From contig NZ_NEGI01000006.1 in NCBI RefSeq assembly GCF_002135345.1, positions 124,001-188,000 on the forward strand: 64,000 nt of DNA, read 5' to 3'. Source of the DNA: Acinetobacter sp. ANC 4648 (GTDB taxonomy: Bacteria; Pseudomonadota; Gammaproteobacteria; Pseudomonadales; Moraxellaceae). The notes beneath the pieces are model-generated. The model searched no databases. It was not told the origin of the DNA and saw only the letters and a list, made by a program, of their open reading frames with translations. Shown here in pieces: positions 29,817 through 39,409 of the stretch. Made by a program: the position numbers and the translations under genes. Each line of letters begins with the position of its first letter. Positions within the stretch are counted from its first letter, which is position 1.

Positions 29817-32054
29817 TCAATCGGGTACTAGCTCTACTGTTACTTTCTGCACAGGTGCTTCAATCGCAAGGGGTGTTGTCACGACACCCTTAGACATGGT
29901 TCCACCCGATGGTACAGCTTGATAGTTTTCAACTTTCGGCTGTGAAGTAAGACTGGATGTAATTGGCAACCGTTGCTGATAAACATCTTCTACATTTTCA
30001 GGAAGCTTGGCAAAGTTACCATCTTTATCCATGGCCAATTGCAAACTATACAATTGATCATAGCGTTGCTGTGCTATACGGCGTACATCCGCATTATCAC
30101 CCACAATCGTTGGATGAATAAATACCAGTAGATTACGCTTCTCAGCGACTTTATTATCTGCTCTAAACAAGTAACCAATACCTGGAAGAGAGCCTAAACC
30201 GGGTACAGATTGGCGACTATGAATACTATTGTCTGAAATCAAGCCACCCAAAACAATAGTTTGACCATGCTCAGCTAAAACTGAGGTTTTAATAGCGCGC
30301 TTACTGGTGACTAAATCTGTGGCCTGACCTTTGTCTTGAACAGCTGAAACTTCCTGCTCGACCTCAAGACGAACCGTCCCACCCTCACCCACATGTGGTA
30401 TCACCTTCAACGTCACACCAACATCTTTACGTTCTACTGAGGTATAAGGATTCCCGCCCGTTGCAGAAGTTGAGACAGACCCAGTTACGAAAGGTACATT
30501 CTGACCCACCACAATATAAGCTTCTTCATTATCCATAGTGACAATGGATGGTGTAGACAAGAGGTTTGATTTCACATTGGATTTTAAGGCTTGAATCAGT
30601 GCGCCATAGAGTTTACGTGAACCATCCGCACCCTCTTTATAATCCCCAATACCAATAACAGAACCCACTCCGTTTTTACTCGAGGTTAATGCAGCACCTA
30701 AACCAGCAGCCCCACCAGTCAAATATCCCGCGGCTAAGTTGGCAATACCTGCACCAACATTTGAGAAGTTTACTAAGCCCACACCACTGGCTAAATCACC
30801 CAATGCCCATTGGACGCCCAATTGATCAGCATCATCTCCAGCCACTTCAATAATTGCGGCCTCAATCAGAACCTGTTCACGGCGTACATCCAGCTGTTGA
30901 ATCGCAGCACTAATTTCACGCATCAATTGCGGATCAGCTTTGACCACCAATGCATTTTGCGAACCATCTGCAATAATACTGACACCATTGGCATTAAAAC
31001 TACTGACATTACTATTCTGATTACTTTTATTAGAACCACCATTCAAACTAATCGAAGGCGTAGAAATACTTGAACCACCATTGGAACCAGAGTTACTAGA
31101 GGAATTATTATTCAGTAAGTTACTCATGCCATTATTTGAATTATTACTTGAAGATGAGTAATTCGAATTGGAATTTACGGCTTGACCTGTCACTAAACCT
31201 TGTAAAATTTCAGATAAATTTTTAGCACTGGCATACTTCAGCTTAAAGACTTTCAATCCACCCAAGCGATCCGCTGAGGGAACATCCAACATTTCAATCA
31301 TTTGTCGGATACGTTTCCGAGTTCCAGTATCGCCTTTAATTAAAATACGATTGGTACGTGCATCGGCAATAATACGAACTCGCGACCCCGCAAAATCTTT
31401 TGAGGCCCCCGTGGTAGACATTGACTCTAACAAAGTAATAATTTCTTCGGCTTGACTGGCATGCAATGTCACTGCCTCAATATCATTCTGCCCAGTACCA
31501 TCTAAATTACGAACAAGGGTTTCCAACTGATAAATATTACTGGCACGATCAGAGACGATCAGTGCGTTAGTGCCCTGTATGGCTGCAAGATGCGCAAATT
31601 GAGGCATTAAAGGTCGTAATGCAGGAATTAAGTCATTTGGATTGGTATTTTCCAACCAAAGCACACGGGTCACGACTTGATCACCGCGTGCATTACGACT
31701 CGAATCGTAAGGCACACCCGAATTTTTGACATTGCTGTCTGGAACCAAGCGAATGGTATTCCCCGATGGAACAGCAACCACACCATTTACATTTAAGACC
31801 CCTAAAAACAAGTCATAGACTTCATTTTTATTTAAAGGCTTATTTGAAATAACCGTCACATTTCCGCGCACACGTGGATCTACAGCAAAATTTTTACCAG
31901 TAATATCTGCAACTTCATTAATAAATGCAGTTAAATCAGCATCACGTAAGTTAATTTTCCAAGTCTGTGCTTGCGTTGCAGTACTGACTACAGCAAGCAT
32001 CGGTGCCGCAGCAACTAAAGCCCAAAGTGGTCGATGATGATTCAAAAATGCCAT
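29817..32054 (-). CDS. gspD: Type II secretion outer-membrane secretin GspD
   Basis: Forms the outer-membrane channel of the type II secretion system. 745 residues with signal peptide ending near QAQ (about residue 30), N0 domain (about 32-105), N1-N3 domains with secretin repeats, and the C-terminal secretin domain (LLSTPSIVTMDNEEAYIVVGQNVPF; VGVTLKVIPHV). Between N2 and N3, about residues 294-353, is a Ser/Asn-rich low-complexity insert. It follows gspN-gspC on one transcript. The remaining T2SS genes (gspE-M) are not in the window, as in Acinetobacter, where the genes are scattered. Confidence 0.95.
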   Translation of the reverse strand: MAFLNHHRPLWALVAAAPMLAVVSTATQAQTWKINLRDADLTAFINEVADITGKNFAVDPRVRGNVTVISNKPLNKNEVYDLFLGVLNVNGVVAVPSGNTIRLVPDSNVKNSGVPYDSSRNARGDQVVTRVLWLENTNPNDLIPALRPLMPQFAHLAAIQGTNALIVSDRASNIYQLETLVRNLDGTGQNDIEAVTLHASQAEEIITLLESMSTTGASKDFAGSRVRIIADARTNRILIKGDTGTRKRIRQMIEMLDVPSADRLGGLKVFKLKYASAKNLSEILQGLVTGQAVNSNSNYSSSSNNSNNGMSNLLNNNSSSNSGSNGGSSISTPSISLNGGSNKSNQNSNVSSFNANGVSIIADGSQNALVVKADPQLMREISAAIQQLDVRREQVLIEAAIIEVAGDDADQLGVQWALGDLASGVGLVNFSNVGAGIANLAAGYLTGGAAGLGAALTSSKNGVGSVIGIGDYKEGADGSRKLYGALIQALKSNVKSNLLSTPSIVTMDNEEAYIVVGQNVPFVTGSVSTSATGGNPYTSVERKDVGVTLKVIPHVGEGGTVRLEVEQEVSAVQDKGQATDLVTSKRAIKTSVLAEHGQTIVLGGLISDNSIHSRQSVPGLGSLPGIGYLFRADNKVAEKRNLLVFIHPTIVGDNADVRRIAQQRYDQLYSLQLAMDKDGNFAKLPENVEDVYQQRLPITSSLTSQPKVENYQAVPSGGTMSKGVVTTPLAIEAPVQKVTVELVPD

Positions 32055-32094
32055 AACTTATTATCTTTCCTAATTTTATTTGCAAGCCTAACAT

Positions 32095-32943
32095 TTACAA
32101 ACTTTGCTGAATGGTCATCACCTGATCACCACGCTTAATTTCAATGCGCACCTTTCCCTCTTTTTTTGCTTGTTCTAACAGTTGTACGTCACTTTGTCCT
32201 TGACCGACTGCTTGTCCATTTAGAGAAAGAATGCGATCCCCTGACCTGAGCCCCAATTTACTCTTTAACGCGGATGGTGTTTGATCAGTCACTTCATAAC
32301 CTTGTCCACCAGCAGTATTCACCCCCATATTTTTCATATAGGCATCACGATCTTCATTCATTTTCTGAATAGCTTGCCCCAGTGCATTTTGCTCAGAATT
32401 GGTAGGCGAACTATTTTCAGGTGTGGTTGATGAATTCGTTGAGTTACTCGTTTGAGGCGAAATCATCGGCTGATTTAAATTTTCAATGCCTTTAAATTTT
32501 AATTCACGTACCGAACCATTACTTTGTTTTAAAACAACATGATCCCAATATACTTCAGCCAACTGGTAAGAACTACCATCAATACTTTGCCCAACCGCAT
32601 AACGGTCAGCAACTTCATTGACTTTAATTACGGCGGAGGAATAACGACTCGGGTAACCCAGTACAACGCCTTGTAACTGCATTTGTAGCTGATCATCGGC
32701 TTTAGCCACAGCCGATCCAGCTTCATAGAACAATGCAAATCCAGAAATATTCGGAACGAGTTGTTGCTGTGAACCTAAAGTAATGGGTTCAGGACTTATC
32801 ACTTGAGGTGGAGCAACAACCCACCAAAATATCGAAGCTAATTTCCAACATAACGCCAGAATAAGTAACAATAATACAAAGGGTGCTAGTTTATCTGCTT
32901 TTCCCCAAGCAATATTTTCAAACTTTGCTTGCATATTCATCAT
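32095..32943 (-). CDS. gspC: Type II secretion inner-membrane protein GspC
   Basis: Links the inner-membrane platform to the secretin. 282 residues with one N-terminal membrane helix (about 20-42), a periplasmic homology region (about 55-150) binding GspD, a Ser/Thr/Asn-rich linker, and a C-terminal PDZ domain (about 210-282; LGLRSGDRILSLNGQAV). Its start overlaps the gspN stop by one base. The Met cluster at the start (MMNM) leaves the exact initiator open. Confidence 0.9.
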   Translation of the reverse strand: MMNMQAKFENIAWGKADKLAPFVLLLLILALCWKLASIFWWVVAPPQVISPEPITLGSQQQLVPNISGFALFYEAGSAVAKADDQLQMQLQGVVLGYPSRYSSAVIKVNEVADRYAVGQSIDGSSYQLAEVYWDHVVLKQSNGSVRELKFKGIENLNQPMISPQTSNSTNSSTTPENSSPTNSEQNALGQAIQKMNEDRDAYMKNMGVNTAGGQGYEVTDQTPSALKSKLGLRSGDRILSLNGQAVGQGQSDVQLLEQAKKEGKVRIEIKRGDQVMTIQQSL

Positions 32944-33686
32944 TAAAAACCACCTTGTACAAGCGGTTGTCTACTGCTAATGACATAAGTATCTAAACCA
33001 GCTTTCCCATCATAAGAGGGTACATTCAGTAATAAGCGTTGTGTCAGCTGAATATCCAACATCATACTTTGATCCAATCCGATATTGGCCATTTTTTGAC
33101 TACGCTGATCTTGAATATCGAACTGTAACTTTCCTGACTCATCTTTCAATTGCCCCGCCAAAGACGGCATATTCATACGATCTTGGCGCTGACCAAAGGT
33201 ATAAATTAGCTCACCACCCGCCCATTGCAATGTTCCAGCTGTATCACTGAAGCCCTGATCTTTATTTAAATTAAATTGAATATCTGTCAATTGAATCGCA
33301 TTTGTGGGCCATTGCCAATTCACGATTGATTTTAATGTTTCTGGTGCAATTTGCCCCGACATTTGTTTAATAATAATTTTTTTGCCTAATCCATACGCAG
33401 CAATACCGTGTAACTGCGTTTCACCACTATGAATATCTAAATTGGCACCAAGTCGAAATAAAATTAAATCTAGAGGTCGTGTTTTCCATGCCACCGATCC
33501 GCGCAGATTACCTTTACGCCAATCGGCCTGCCCTTGCCAGATATTACCACTGACATTCTGTAGGACTTGGTTATCTTTATAAAATTTTGCAATCAACCAT
33601 GATGCTGGGACTTGTAACAATACAAAAACTAAAAAAGCGATAACCCCAATTATCCACCAAGTTATTTGTTTTGATTTATTCTTCAT
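32943..33686 (-). CDS. gspN: Type II secretion protein GspN
   Basis: A 247-residue single-pass inner-membrane protein. The N-terminal helix (about 10-28, WWIIGVIAFLVFVLLQVP) is followed by a periplasmic beta-rich domain characteristic of the GspN family (SWLIAKFY; LRGSVAWKTRPLDL). GspN is an accessory component present in only some T2SS. It is first in the gspN-gspC-gspD unit and overlaps gspC by one base. Confidence 0.85.
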   Translation of the reverse strand: MKNKSKQITWWIIGVIAFLVFVLLQVPASWLIAKFYKDNQVLQNVSGNIWQGQADWRKGNLRGSVAWKTRPLDLILFRLGANLDIHSGETQLHGIAAYGLGKKIIIKQMSGQIAPETLKSIVNWQWPTNAIQLTDIQFNLNKDQGFSDTAGTLQWAGGELIYTFGQRQDRMNMPSLAGQLKDESGKLQFDIQDQRSQKMANIGLDQSMMLDIQLTQRLLLNVPSYDGKAGLDTYVISSRQPLVQGGF

Positions 33687-33787
33687 CCAACACTTACCAA
33701 TTTATTCATTTATTCTTCCATGTGAGCTGATGCCCTTATTCAACACCCATTATGCATATATTTTACATATCGCCAATTCACTCGTAT

Positions 33788-33819
33788 AAAAAAACCAAGC
33801 AATCTTGCTTGGTTTTTTT
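33788..33819. terminator. Terminator after the H-NS-type gene
   Basis: Stem AAAAAAACCAAGCA/TGCTTGGTTTTTTT around loop ATCT. Strong in both orientations; it ends the 33854-34177 gene on the minus strand. Confidence 0.85.
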
Positions 33820-33853
33820 AATTTTAAAGTGCTCGAATGACAATTCGGTTAAA

Positions 33854-34177
33854 TTAAATCAAGAAATCCTCTAATTTAGCACCTTTTTCAAGTTGAGCGA
33901 CCAACCAACGTGGCTGCTTACCACGTCCAGTCCAAGTCTCAGCACTGTTGTCTTTATTACGATAGCGTGGCTCTACTGCTTTACGCGTAGTTTTCTTACG
34001 TTTCTGTGTACCATATTCAATCAATTGCTCTAAACTTAGGCCTACAGTTTCTGCAATTTGCATAATACTATTATAAGCATCTTCAATTTCTTGATCTTTT
34101 TTAGATTCAATCAACGCTTCTGCTTGTACGGTTAAACGTCTTAACTCTTCAACGGATAAATTACTAATATCTGGCAT
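33854..34177 (-). CDS. hns: H-NS family nucleoid-associated protein
   Basis: A 107-residue xenogeneic silencer. The N-terminal 60 residues are a charged coiled-coil oligomerisation region (LRRLTVQAEALIESKKDQE), a basic linker follows (QKRKKTTRKA), and the C-terminal DNA-binding domain has the loop TWTGRGKQPRWL that inserts into the minor groove of AT-rich DNA. Of the two adjacent ATGs, the second (34177) gives MPDISN, the usual start. It is monocistronic. It would silence AT-rich loci; which ones here cannot be told. Confidence 0.9.
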   Translation of the reverse strand: MPDISNLSVEELRRLTVQAEALIESKKDQEIEDAYNSIMQIAETVGLSLEQLIEYGTQKRKKTTRKAVEPRYRNKDNSAETWTGRGKQPRWLVAQLEKGAKLEDFLI

Positions 34178-34337
34178 CATTTAAACTCCATAAGTTTGAA
34201 TAATTATTAAAAACAATTTCATGCTTATAATATTTTTATTAATACCAACAATCAATACATGCTGCTCGTTAAAACAACATAAAAAAACAGAAAAAATAAA
34301 CGCTTAAAATAAGCAAAATATTTATATACTGACATGC

Positions 34338-34781
34338 TTAACTTAATTCATGATTAACCGATTGTTCTAAACTTAATATCATTTCTTTAATATCAATTGG
34401 GATTAAGGTTTTTTTCATTTCAACAGGATCAACAAATACAATCACAGCATCTCCTGTTGCAACAATTGCATTTTGTTTCTCACTCCATAAAATATAATGC
34501 ATACGCATCGCACTATTCCTTATTTCATCGACTCGCGCAGCAATCTTTAAACGATCTGGATAAAATACTGGTTTTAAATACTGACATTGATTAGAAGAAA
34601 CCACTGTATAAATATTCTGTGTAAAAATATTTAACTGATCAAAATAAGCAATACGCGCACTTTCCATATAGCGATAATAAATCACATTATTCACATGACC
34701 AAAAGCATCCATATCTCCCCAAGCAACGGTTTGCTCATAAATGACAGGGTAGTTTAAAAGTTCATCCATGACTATTCTCAT
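34338..34781 (-). CDS. Acyl-CoA thioesterase, hot-dog fold
   Basis: A 147-residue 4HBT/YbgC-type thioesterase. The catalytic motif WGDMDAFGHVNNVIYYRYMESAR is near the N-terminus. It overlaps the hemY stop by four bases (ATGA), so the hem operon is coupled to it. Its own start could instead be the ATG at 34769, preceded by GAGAA. Substrate unknown. Confidence 0.8.
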   Translation of the reverse strand: MRIVMDELLNYPVIYEQTVAWGDMDAFGHVNNVIYYRYMESARIAYFDQLNIFTQNIYTVVSSNQCQYLKPVFYPDRLKIAARVDEIRNSAMRMHYILWSEKQNAIVATGDAVIVFVDPVEMKKTLIPIDIKEMILSLEQSVNHELS

Positions 34782-35971
34782 ATTTTAAATTTAATAAAAT
34801 TGGTATCTTTTTCAAATACTGAATTAAGCTGCTGAATTAATTCTTCATTACCATTAAATGTCGCTTTAATTCGTAAATAATTCATCAAGCTATTTTTAGG
34901 ATAAAGACTTAATAATGCATTTGCCTGATCCATTCGCCCAGTGGCAGTATATATATGCCATTTTGCAAAACTAAATACTGGCATACTCGGATATTTTTCT
35001 TCAAACTGATTAATTTTTTGTTCAAGCACATCATATTCAGGTACTTGTTTCAATAACTGTTGCTGAAACCACATATAAAATACATCTTGATCAAATTGCT
35101 CCTCAAGTATCTGTAATGCCAAATCTTGATGTTGCTGGCCCATTTCAGATAATCGAGATAATACTTTTAACCATAGCTTTTTAGTATCAAAAGATAATGT
35201 TGCAATATGTTCTTTTAACTCAAGATAACGTTGCTGTAAAAGTTCAACTTCATCTAAATTGGCTTGCTCAAATTGCCCCAATATCTGGACTAACCAATCA
35301 TTTTTCATCGCCGTATTTAATTGACCAAATTGTGTTGAATGCAAATATTGCCAAGGGAATTGTACCGCGTACATCCCCCATAGCTCTGACATTCGTTGCG
35401 TATAGGCCAAATTCACCTGATCCAACCAAGGTGATAAAGCATGACCGTTTAAAAACTCTAAATGGGTTAATGCCTGTTGCGCATCATTTTGTGCTAAATA
35501 AATTTCTATGCGTTGAATCTCAGCCAGCTCAAATGCCGATGCTGGACTGCGCTCTAGCTCCATCAAAGCTTCAGTATATTGATTTTGCTTGTATTTAAGC
35601 CGTGCATATACGATTTGCTTTAGTAAACCAGACTGATCAAAGACCTGCTGTACAAATTCCTGCTGTTCTTCTTCACCTTCTAAAATCCAAATCACCCCCA
35701 ATTGCTCATATGGATGTAGATGACTAAAATTCAATACCTGTTCTAACTGACGTTTCTCTTGATGAATGGCTCGCTTTAAAATCAACCATGCTATTTGTAA
35801 AAATAGGCTGATAATAATCATTAAAAATAACACGATCCAGACATTGGTTTGAATTTGAATCCCATGCCATAACAGATATACATAGCCCGCACCTGCGCCA
35901 TAGCTCATCACACTCATGATTGCGATCATGATTAAACTAACCAGAGCATATGCAAGTAAAATCTGTTTCAT
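34778..35971 (-). CDS. hemY: HemY-like membrane protein of the heme operon
   Basis: A 397-residue protein with two N-terminal membrane helices (about 5-27 and 43-65) and an alpha-helical, TPR-like remainder, matching the proteobacterial HemY (YjaF-like) family that is found with hemC-hemD-hemX. It is not the protoporphyrinogen oxidase also named HemY. The role in heme synthesis is unproven. Seven bases separate it from hemX, and the thioesterase gene overlaps its stop by ATGA. Confidence 0.8.
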   Translation of the reverse strand: MKQILLAYALVSLIMIAIMSVMSYGAGAGYVYLLWHGIQIQTNVWIVLFLMIIISLFLQIAWLILKRAIHQEKRQLEQVLNFSHLHPYEQLGVIWILEGEEEQQEFVQQVFDQSGLLKQIVYARLKYKQNQYTEALMELERSPASAFELAEIQRIEIYLAQNDAQQALTHLEFLNGHALSPWLDQVNLAYTQRMSELWGMYAVQFPWQYLHSTQFGQLNTAMKNDWLVQILGQFEQANLDEVELLQQRYLELKEHIATLSFDTKKLWLKVLSRLSEMGQQHQDLALQILEEQFDQDVFYMWFQQQLLKQVPEYDVLEQKINQFEEKYPSMPVFSFAKWHIYTATGRMDQANALLSLYPKNSLMNYLRIKATFNGNEELIQQLNSVFEKDTNFIKFKI

Positions 35972-35978
35972 AACATGC

Positions 35979-36815
35979 TTACCCCAAAATCGCTGTACTA
36001 TTCAGCTTCGGCACAGGAAGCATTTGTATTTGTTTCAGATTAATTAACTGTTGTTTGAGTTGCTGGCTTGCAGCATCAGGTAAAGCATTTAATTGCTGAA
36101 TTGCAAGATTCAACATAGATTGATACTCAAGTGCTTCCCCACGTGCTAAAGCCTGTTGAGCCAACAAAATGCGCAACTGTGTTTCTTTTAAAATGATTTT
36201 TCGGTTTACCAATTCTGCTGATGCTTGTGTCACCACATCAATTTGAAACCATTTTTGCCAAAAATGTTCAGCCACATGGCTAGATGGCTTTAATTGTGTA
36301 CTCTCAATTTCCTCGGCGATTTTTTGGTCTAATTGATGCAAAATATCTTCTAATAATGTTTGTTGCGCATTCCGTGCTAATACAAACTGTTGAATATTTT
36401 GTTTATCTTGTTCAATACTTTGATGCAAACTTTTTTTGACAGCATCAGCCAGTGCATAGTGTTCAAGTGCCTGTTCCAACTGATTCAATTTTTCAACAGC
36501 ATAGACGTATTGCTGTTGCTGTAGAGCAAACTGAACCAGCTCTAATTGCTGCTGAATCACAAAATTTGGACTTAAGCCTGATGCCACTTCAGTTTTAATC
36601 TGCTTTGAATCTGTTGCCAAGCTTTGATCTTGTTGCCCCAAAGCTTGCCTTTGAATGGCCACCAAACGGTCATTTAAATGGGCGTTTTGTTGTTCGCTTT
36701 GATGTAAAGTCGCTTGCAAAGTCTCAACTTGGGCTGAAATTTGATAAAAGTCATAGCTCAACTTAATCAGCCATGCAATACCGACTAAAAATAAGACATA
36801 AATAAACTTTTTCAT
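35979..36815 (-). CDS. hemX: HemX-like membrane protein of the heme operon
   Basis: A 278-residue protein with one N-terminal membrane helix (about 5-23) and a long coiled-coil (about 28-60), then a helical domain. It matches the proteobacterial HemX family. The HemX name was once tied to uroporphyrinogen methyltransferase, but no methyltransferase motif is visible. Its start overlaps the hemD stop by four bases. Confidence 0.8.
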   Translation of the reverse strand: MKKFIYVLFLVGIAWLIKLSYDFYQISAQVETLQATLHQSEQQNAHLNDRLVAIQRQALGQQDQSLATDSKQIKTEVASGLSPNFVIQQQLELVQFALQQQQYVYAVEKLNQLEQALEHYALADAVKKSLHQSIEQDKQNIQQFVLARNAQQTLLEDILHQLDQKIAEEIESTQLKPSSHVAEHFWQKWFQIDVVTQASAELVNRKIILKETQLRILLAQQALARGEALEYQSMLNLAIQQLNALPDAASQQLKQQLINLKQIQMLPVPKLNSTAILG

Positions 36816-37597
36816 AATTCCCTTTGTAACTCAGCAATTTTCTCAAGTACTGTATTGGGTTGTAAATTTAAGATTTTACTGAGCTTAAAATGATATTGTG
36901 CATTATTTTTATCATGTTGCAAAACTTGATACAAACGCTCACCCAACACTAAATAATGGCAACTTTGCAATAGACAAGGGTGTTCACGGCATAAAGACAA
37001 CCAATTTTTCCAACTGGCCTCACTACTCACACACATCCAATATATTTGTGGATTTTTAGAAAAGGTAGCAACCAATTGAGAAAATTTGGCCTCGGTACTT
37101 TCTGGGCAATAACGTTCATATAACAAAAAATTGAGCACCTCTATGTGATGATCAAGACAATGTTGCATCATAAATTGACGCCCACCCTCTCCTCGCCAAA
37201 ATGCAATTTTTTTCAAATGAGGTAAGTCTTGAAAAATAGGTAAACTTAACATCCCCTCAGAGCTTTCTACTGCTGGAATGAGGCTTTGAATTCCATAAAT
37301 TTCTAAGCTCTGAGCCGTGGTTTGTCCCACAGCAATCCATTGAATATGATCCAATTGTGATTGCAACACGCCACTTTGCTGTAAATATTGCATCCCAATA
37401 TTAACCGCAGTTGGACTAACGACGACAATAATTTGCGTTTCTAAGAGTTGCGCATACAGTTGTTGTAATTTTTCTGTATATGGGAAGGCTTTCAGTTCCA
37501 ATAAAGGTAAATCAACTACCTGAATACCTGACCGTACCAAACACTCAGTTAATGCTTGGGCACGATCTGCGGGTCGAGTATTAATAAATTGCATCAC
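36812..37597 (-). CDS. hemD: Uroporphyrinogen-III synthase
   Basis: Cyclises hydroxymethylbilane to uroporphyrinogen III with ring-D inversion. 261 residues with the two-lobed HemD fold; visible family elements are FINTRPADRAQAL at the start, VVVSPTAVNIGMQYL, and IAVGQTTAQSLEIYGI. The sequence family is poorly conserved, and the operon position after hemC supports the call. Two adjacent ATGs at the start leave the initiator ambiguous by one codon. Confidence 0.88.
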   Translation of the reverse strand: MMQFINTRPADRAQALTECLVRSGIQVVDLPLLELKAFPYTEKLQQLYAQLLETQIIVVVSPTAVNIGMQYLQQSGVLQSQLDHIQWIAVGQTTAQSLEIYGIQSLIPAVESSEGMLSLPIFQDLPHLKKIAFWRGEGGRQFMMQHCLDHHIEVLNFLLYERYCPESTEAKFSQLVATFSKNPQIYWMCVSSEASWKNWLSLCREHPCLLQSCHYLVLGERLYQVLQHDKNNAQYHFKLSKILNLQPNTVLEKIAELQREL

Positions 37598-37600
37598 TAG

Positions 37601-38521
37601 TTAATGTAATGCTTTGAGTAATTCACCCGCACCTTGATTTAACAAATCTTGGGCCAGTTGAACACCTAATTGTTCAGCTTGATCAGGAGAACCTTTAACC
37701 AGACCATAAAGTAGTGTTTGACCATCAACACTCCCCACACGCCCTTCAAGGCTCAATTCATGTCCAGATAATGTTGCATAGCCTGCAATTGGAACTTGGC
37801 AACCCCCTTCCAAATATGCATTAAAGGCACGTTCTGCACGTACACATAGATTCGTTTCTGAATGCATCAAAGGTAGAATTAAATCCAATACAGCATGGTC
37901 ATTACTGCGGCATTCCAAACCTAAAGCCCCTTGACCCACTGCGGGCAGACTAAGTTCTGGTGCGAGTGCATGACGAATACGCTGATGCAGTCCTAAGCGT
38001 TTTAAGCCTGCACTTGCCAAGATAATCGCATCATACAATCCCGCATCCAATTTTGATAACCGTGTACCCACATTCCCACGCAGGTCAATCACGTCTAAAT
38101 CTGGACGTTGTTTTAAAATTTGGCATTTACGGCGCAAACTTGAAGTACCTAATTTGGCACCTTGGGGTAAATCTTCAAATGTTTCATAATGGTTTGAAAC
38201 AAAAGCATCAAAAGGATCTTCACGCTCACACATGACTGCAAGCTCTAAGCCTTCAGGCAATTGCATAGGAACATCTTTCATCGAATGCACAGCAAGATCC
38301 GCACGACCATCTAACAATGCAGCCTCTAACTCTTTCACAAACAGACCTTTGCCACCAATTTTAGCCAATGGCGTATCTAAAATTTTATCACCTTGCGTCA
38401 CGAAAGTGACGAGCTCAACCTGCAGACCTGCATGCAATGTCTCTAATCGGGCACGAATGTGCTCCGCTTGCCATAATGCAAGCGGACTTTGACGGGTTGC
38501 TATTTTCAAGGTTTTCATCAT
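37601..38521 (-). CDS. hemC: Porphobilinogen deaminase
   Basis: Joins four porphobilinogens to hydroxymethylbilane. 306 residues. The cofactor-attaching Cys lies in [12 protein letters not shown] (C241) and the [13 protein letters not shown] start and VHSMKDVP motif are intact. It is the first heme gene after algR, as in Pseudomonas algZ-algR-hemC-hemD. Only three bases separate it from hemD. Confidence 0.96.
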   Translation of the reverse strand: MMKTLKIATRQSPLALWQAEHIRARLETLHAGLQVELVTFVTQGDKILDTPLAKIGGKGLFVKELEAALLDGRADLAVHSMKDVPMQLPEGLELAVMCEREDPFDAFVSNHYETFEDLPQGAKLGTSSLRRKCQILKQRPDLDVIDLRGNVGTRLSKLDAGLYDAIILASAGLKRLGLHQRIRHALAPELSLPAVGQGALGLECRSNDHAVLDLILPLMHSETNLCVRAERAFNAYLEGGCQVPIAGYATLSGHELSLEGRVGSVDGQTLLYGLVKGSPDQAEQLGVQLAQDLLNQGAGELLKALH

Positions 38522-38614
38522 TTCAGAGTAGCCAAACTTTAAACACTCTAAACTTAACCGGATACCTTAAAAATGCAAGTAAATTATCCAAAATCGTTTA
38601 AATTCATACAAATT

Positions 38615-39352
38615 TCATAAGTTTTGCATCCGCTCTCGAAGAAGCGGCAAATGCCGTCGACTAACAGCCAATTTTTCATTTAGCTCTCGGCAACGTACTT
38701 GGTATTGCCCAGAGGTAACGACTTCCATTCCATCTATATAATTTAATGAAATTAATGCATTTCTGTGAATTCGAATAAATTTATGTGCAAATTCTTGCTC
38801 TAAATCTTTCAAGGTTTCATCAATCAATACACTGCCATTTTTATGCCTAACCGTAACGTATTTCTGATCTGCAAGAAAATAATAAATATTTTCAATGGGG
38901 ATCAATTCCAGTCCACGATAGGTTTTTGCAGTAATCTGCTGTCTTTGTGTTTTTTCTTCCATGATTTCTTTTTGTTCTATATTAGAGATTTGAGCTTGAG
39001 TTAGTTTCGTGACATTGTCTAAAACAGTTTGTAAGTCTGATTTTGCAATAGGTTTCAGCAAATATCCTTTTGCTTGAGATTGAATCGCCTGCAAAGCATG
39101 TGCATCATAAGCTGTACAAAACACCACAGCAGGCATAGGATTTAATAAACTTAAATGTTGTGCACAAGTTAAACCATCCATTTCTGGCATTTGAATATCA
39201 AGCAAGATGACATCTGGCTCATATTGCTGAACCATTTCTAACGCTTGTAAACCATGTTGTGCTGTCGCAATGACATGATGTCCTAATTGCGATACTAATC
39301 GAGACAAACGCTCCACTGCGAGTGGCTCATCATCACAAATGAGGATGTCCAT
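38615..39352 (-). CDS. algR: LytTR-family response regulator (AlgR-like)
   Basis: A 245-residue two-component regulator. The receiver domain (about 1-120) has D7/D8, phospho-acceptor D52 (VILLDIQMP) and K near 102. The C-terminal LytTR DNA-binding domain (about 140-245) has IRIHRNALI. In Pseudomonas aeruginosa AlgR acts in alginate synthesis and twitching motility; whether it does so here is unknown. It pairs with the sensor kinase gene directly upstream and precedes hemC, the same order as Pseudomonas. Confidence 0.87.
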   Translation of the reverse strand: MDILICDDEPLAVERLSRLVSQLGHHVIATAQHGLQALEMVQQYEPDVILLDIQMPEMDGLTCAQHLSLLNPMPAVVFCTAYDAHALQAIQSQAKGYLLKPIAKSDLQTVLDNVTKLTQAQISNIEQKEIMEEKTQRQQITAKTYRGLELIPIENIYYFLADQKYVTVRHKNGSVLIDETLKDLEQEFAHKFIRIHRNALISLNYIDGMEVVTSGQYQVRCRELNEKLAVSRRHLPLLRERMQNL

Positions 39353-39409
39353 TTTACCTCCTTGTCCCTGTTAACAATGATTATTTTAGTGTGTTAACGC
39401 TGATTTGTT

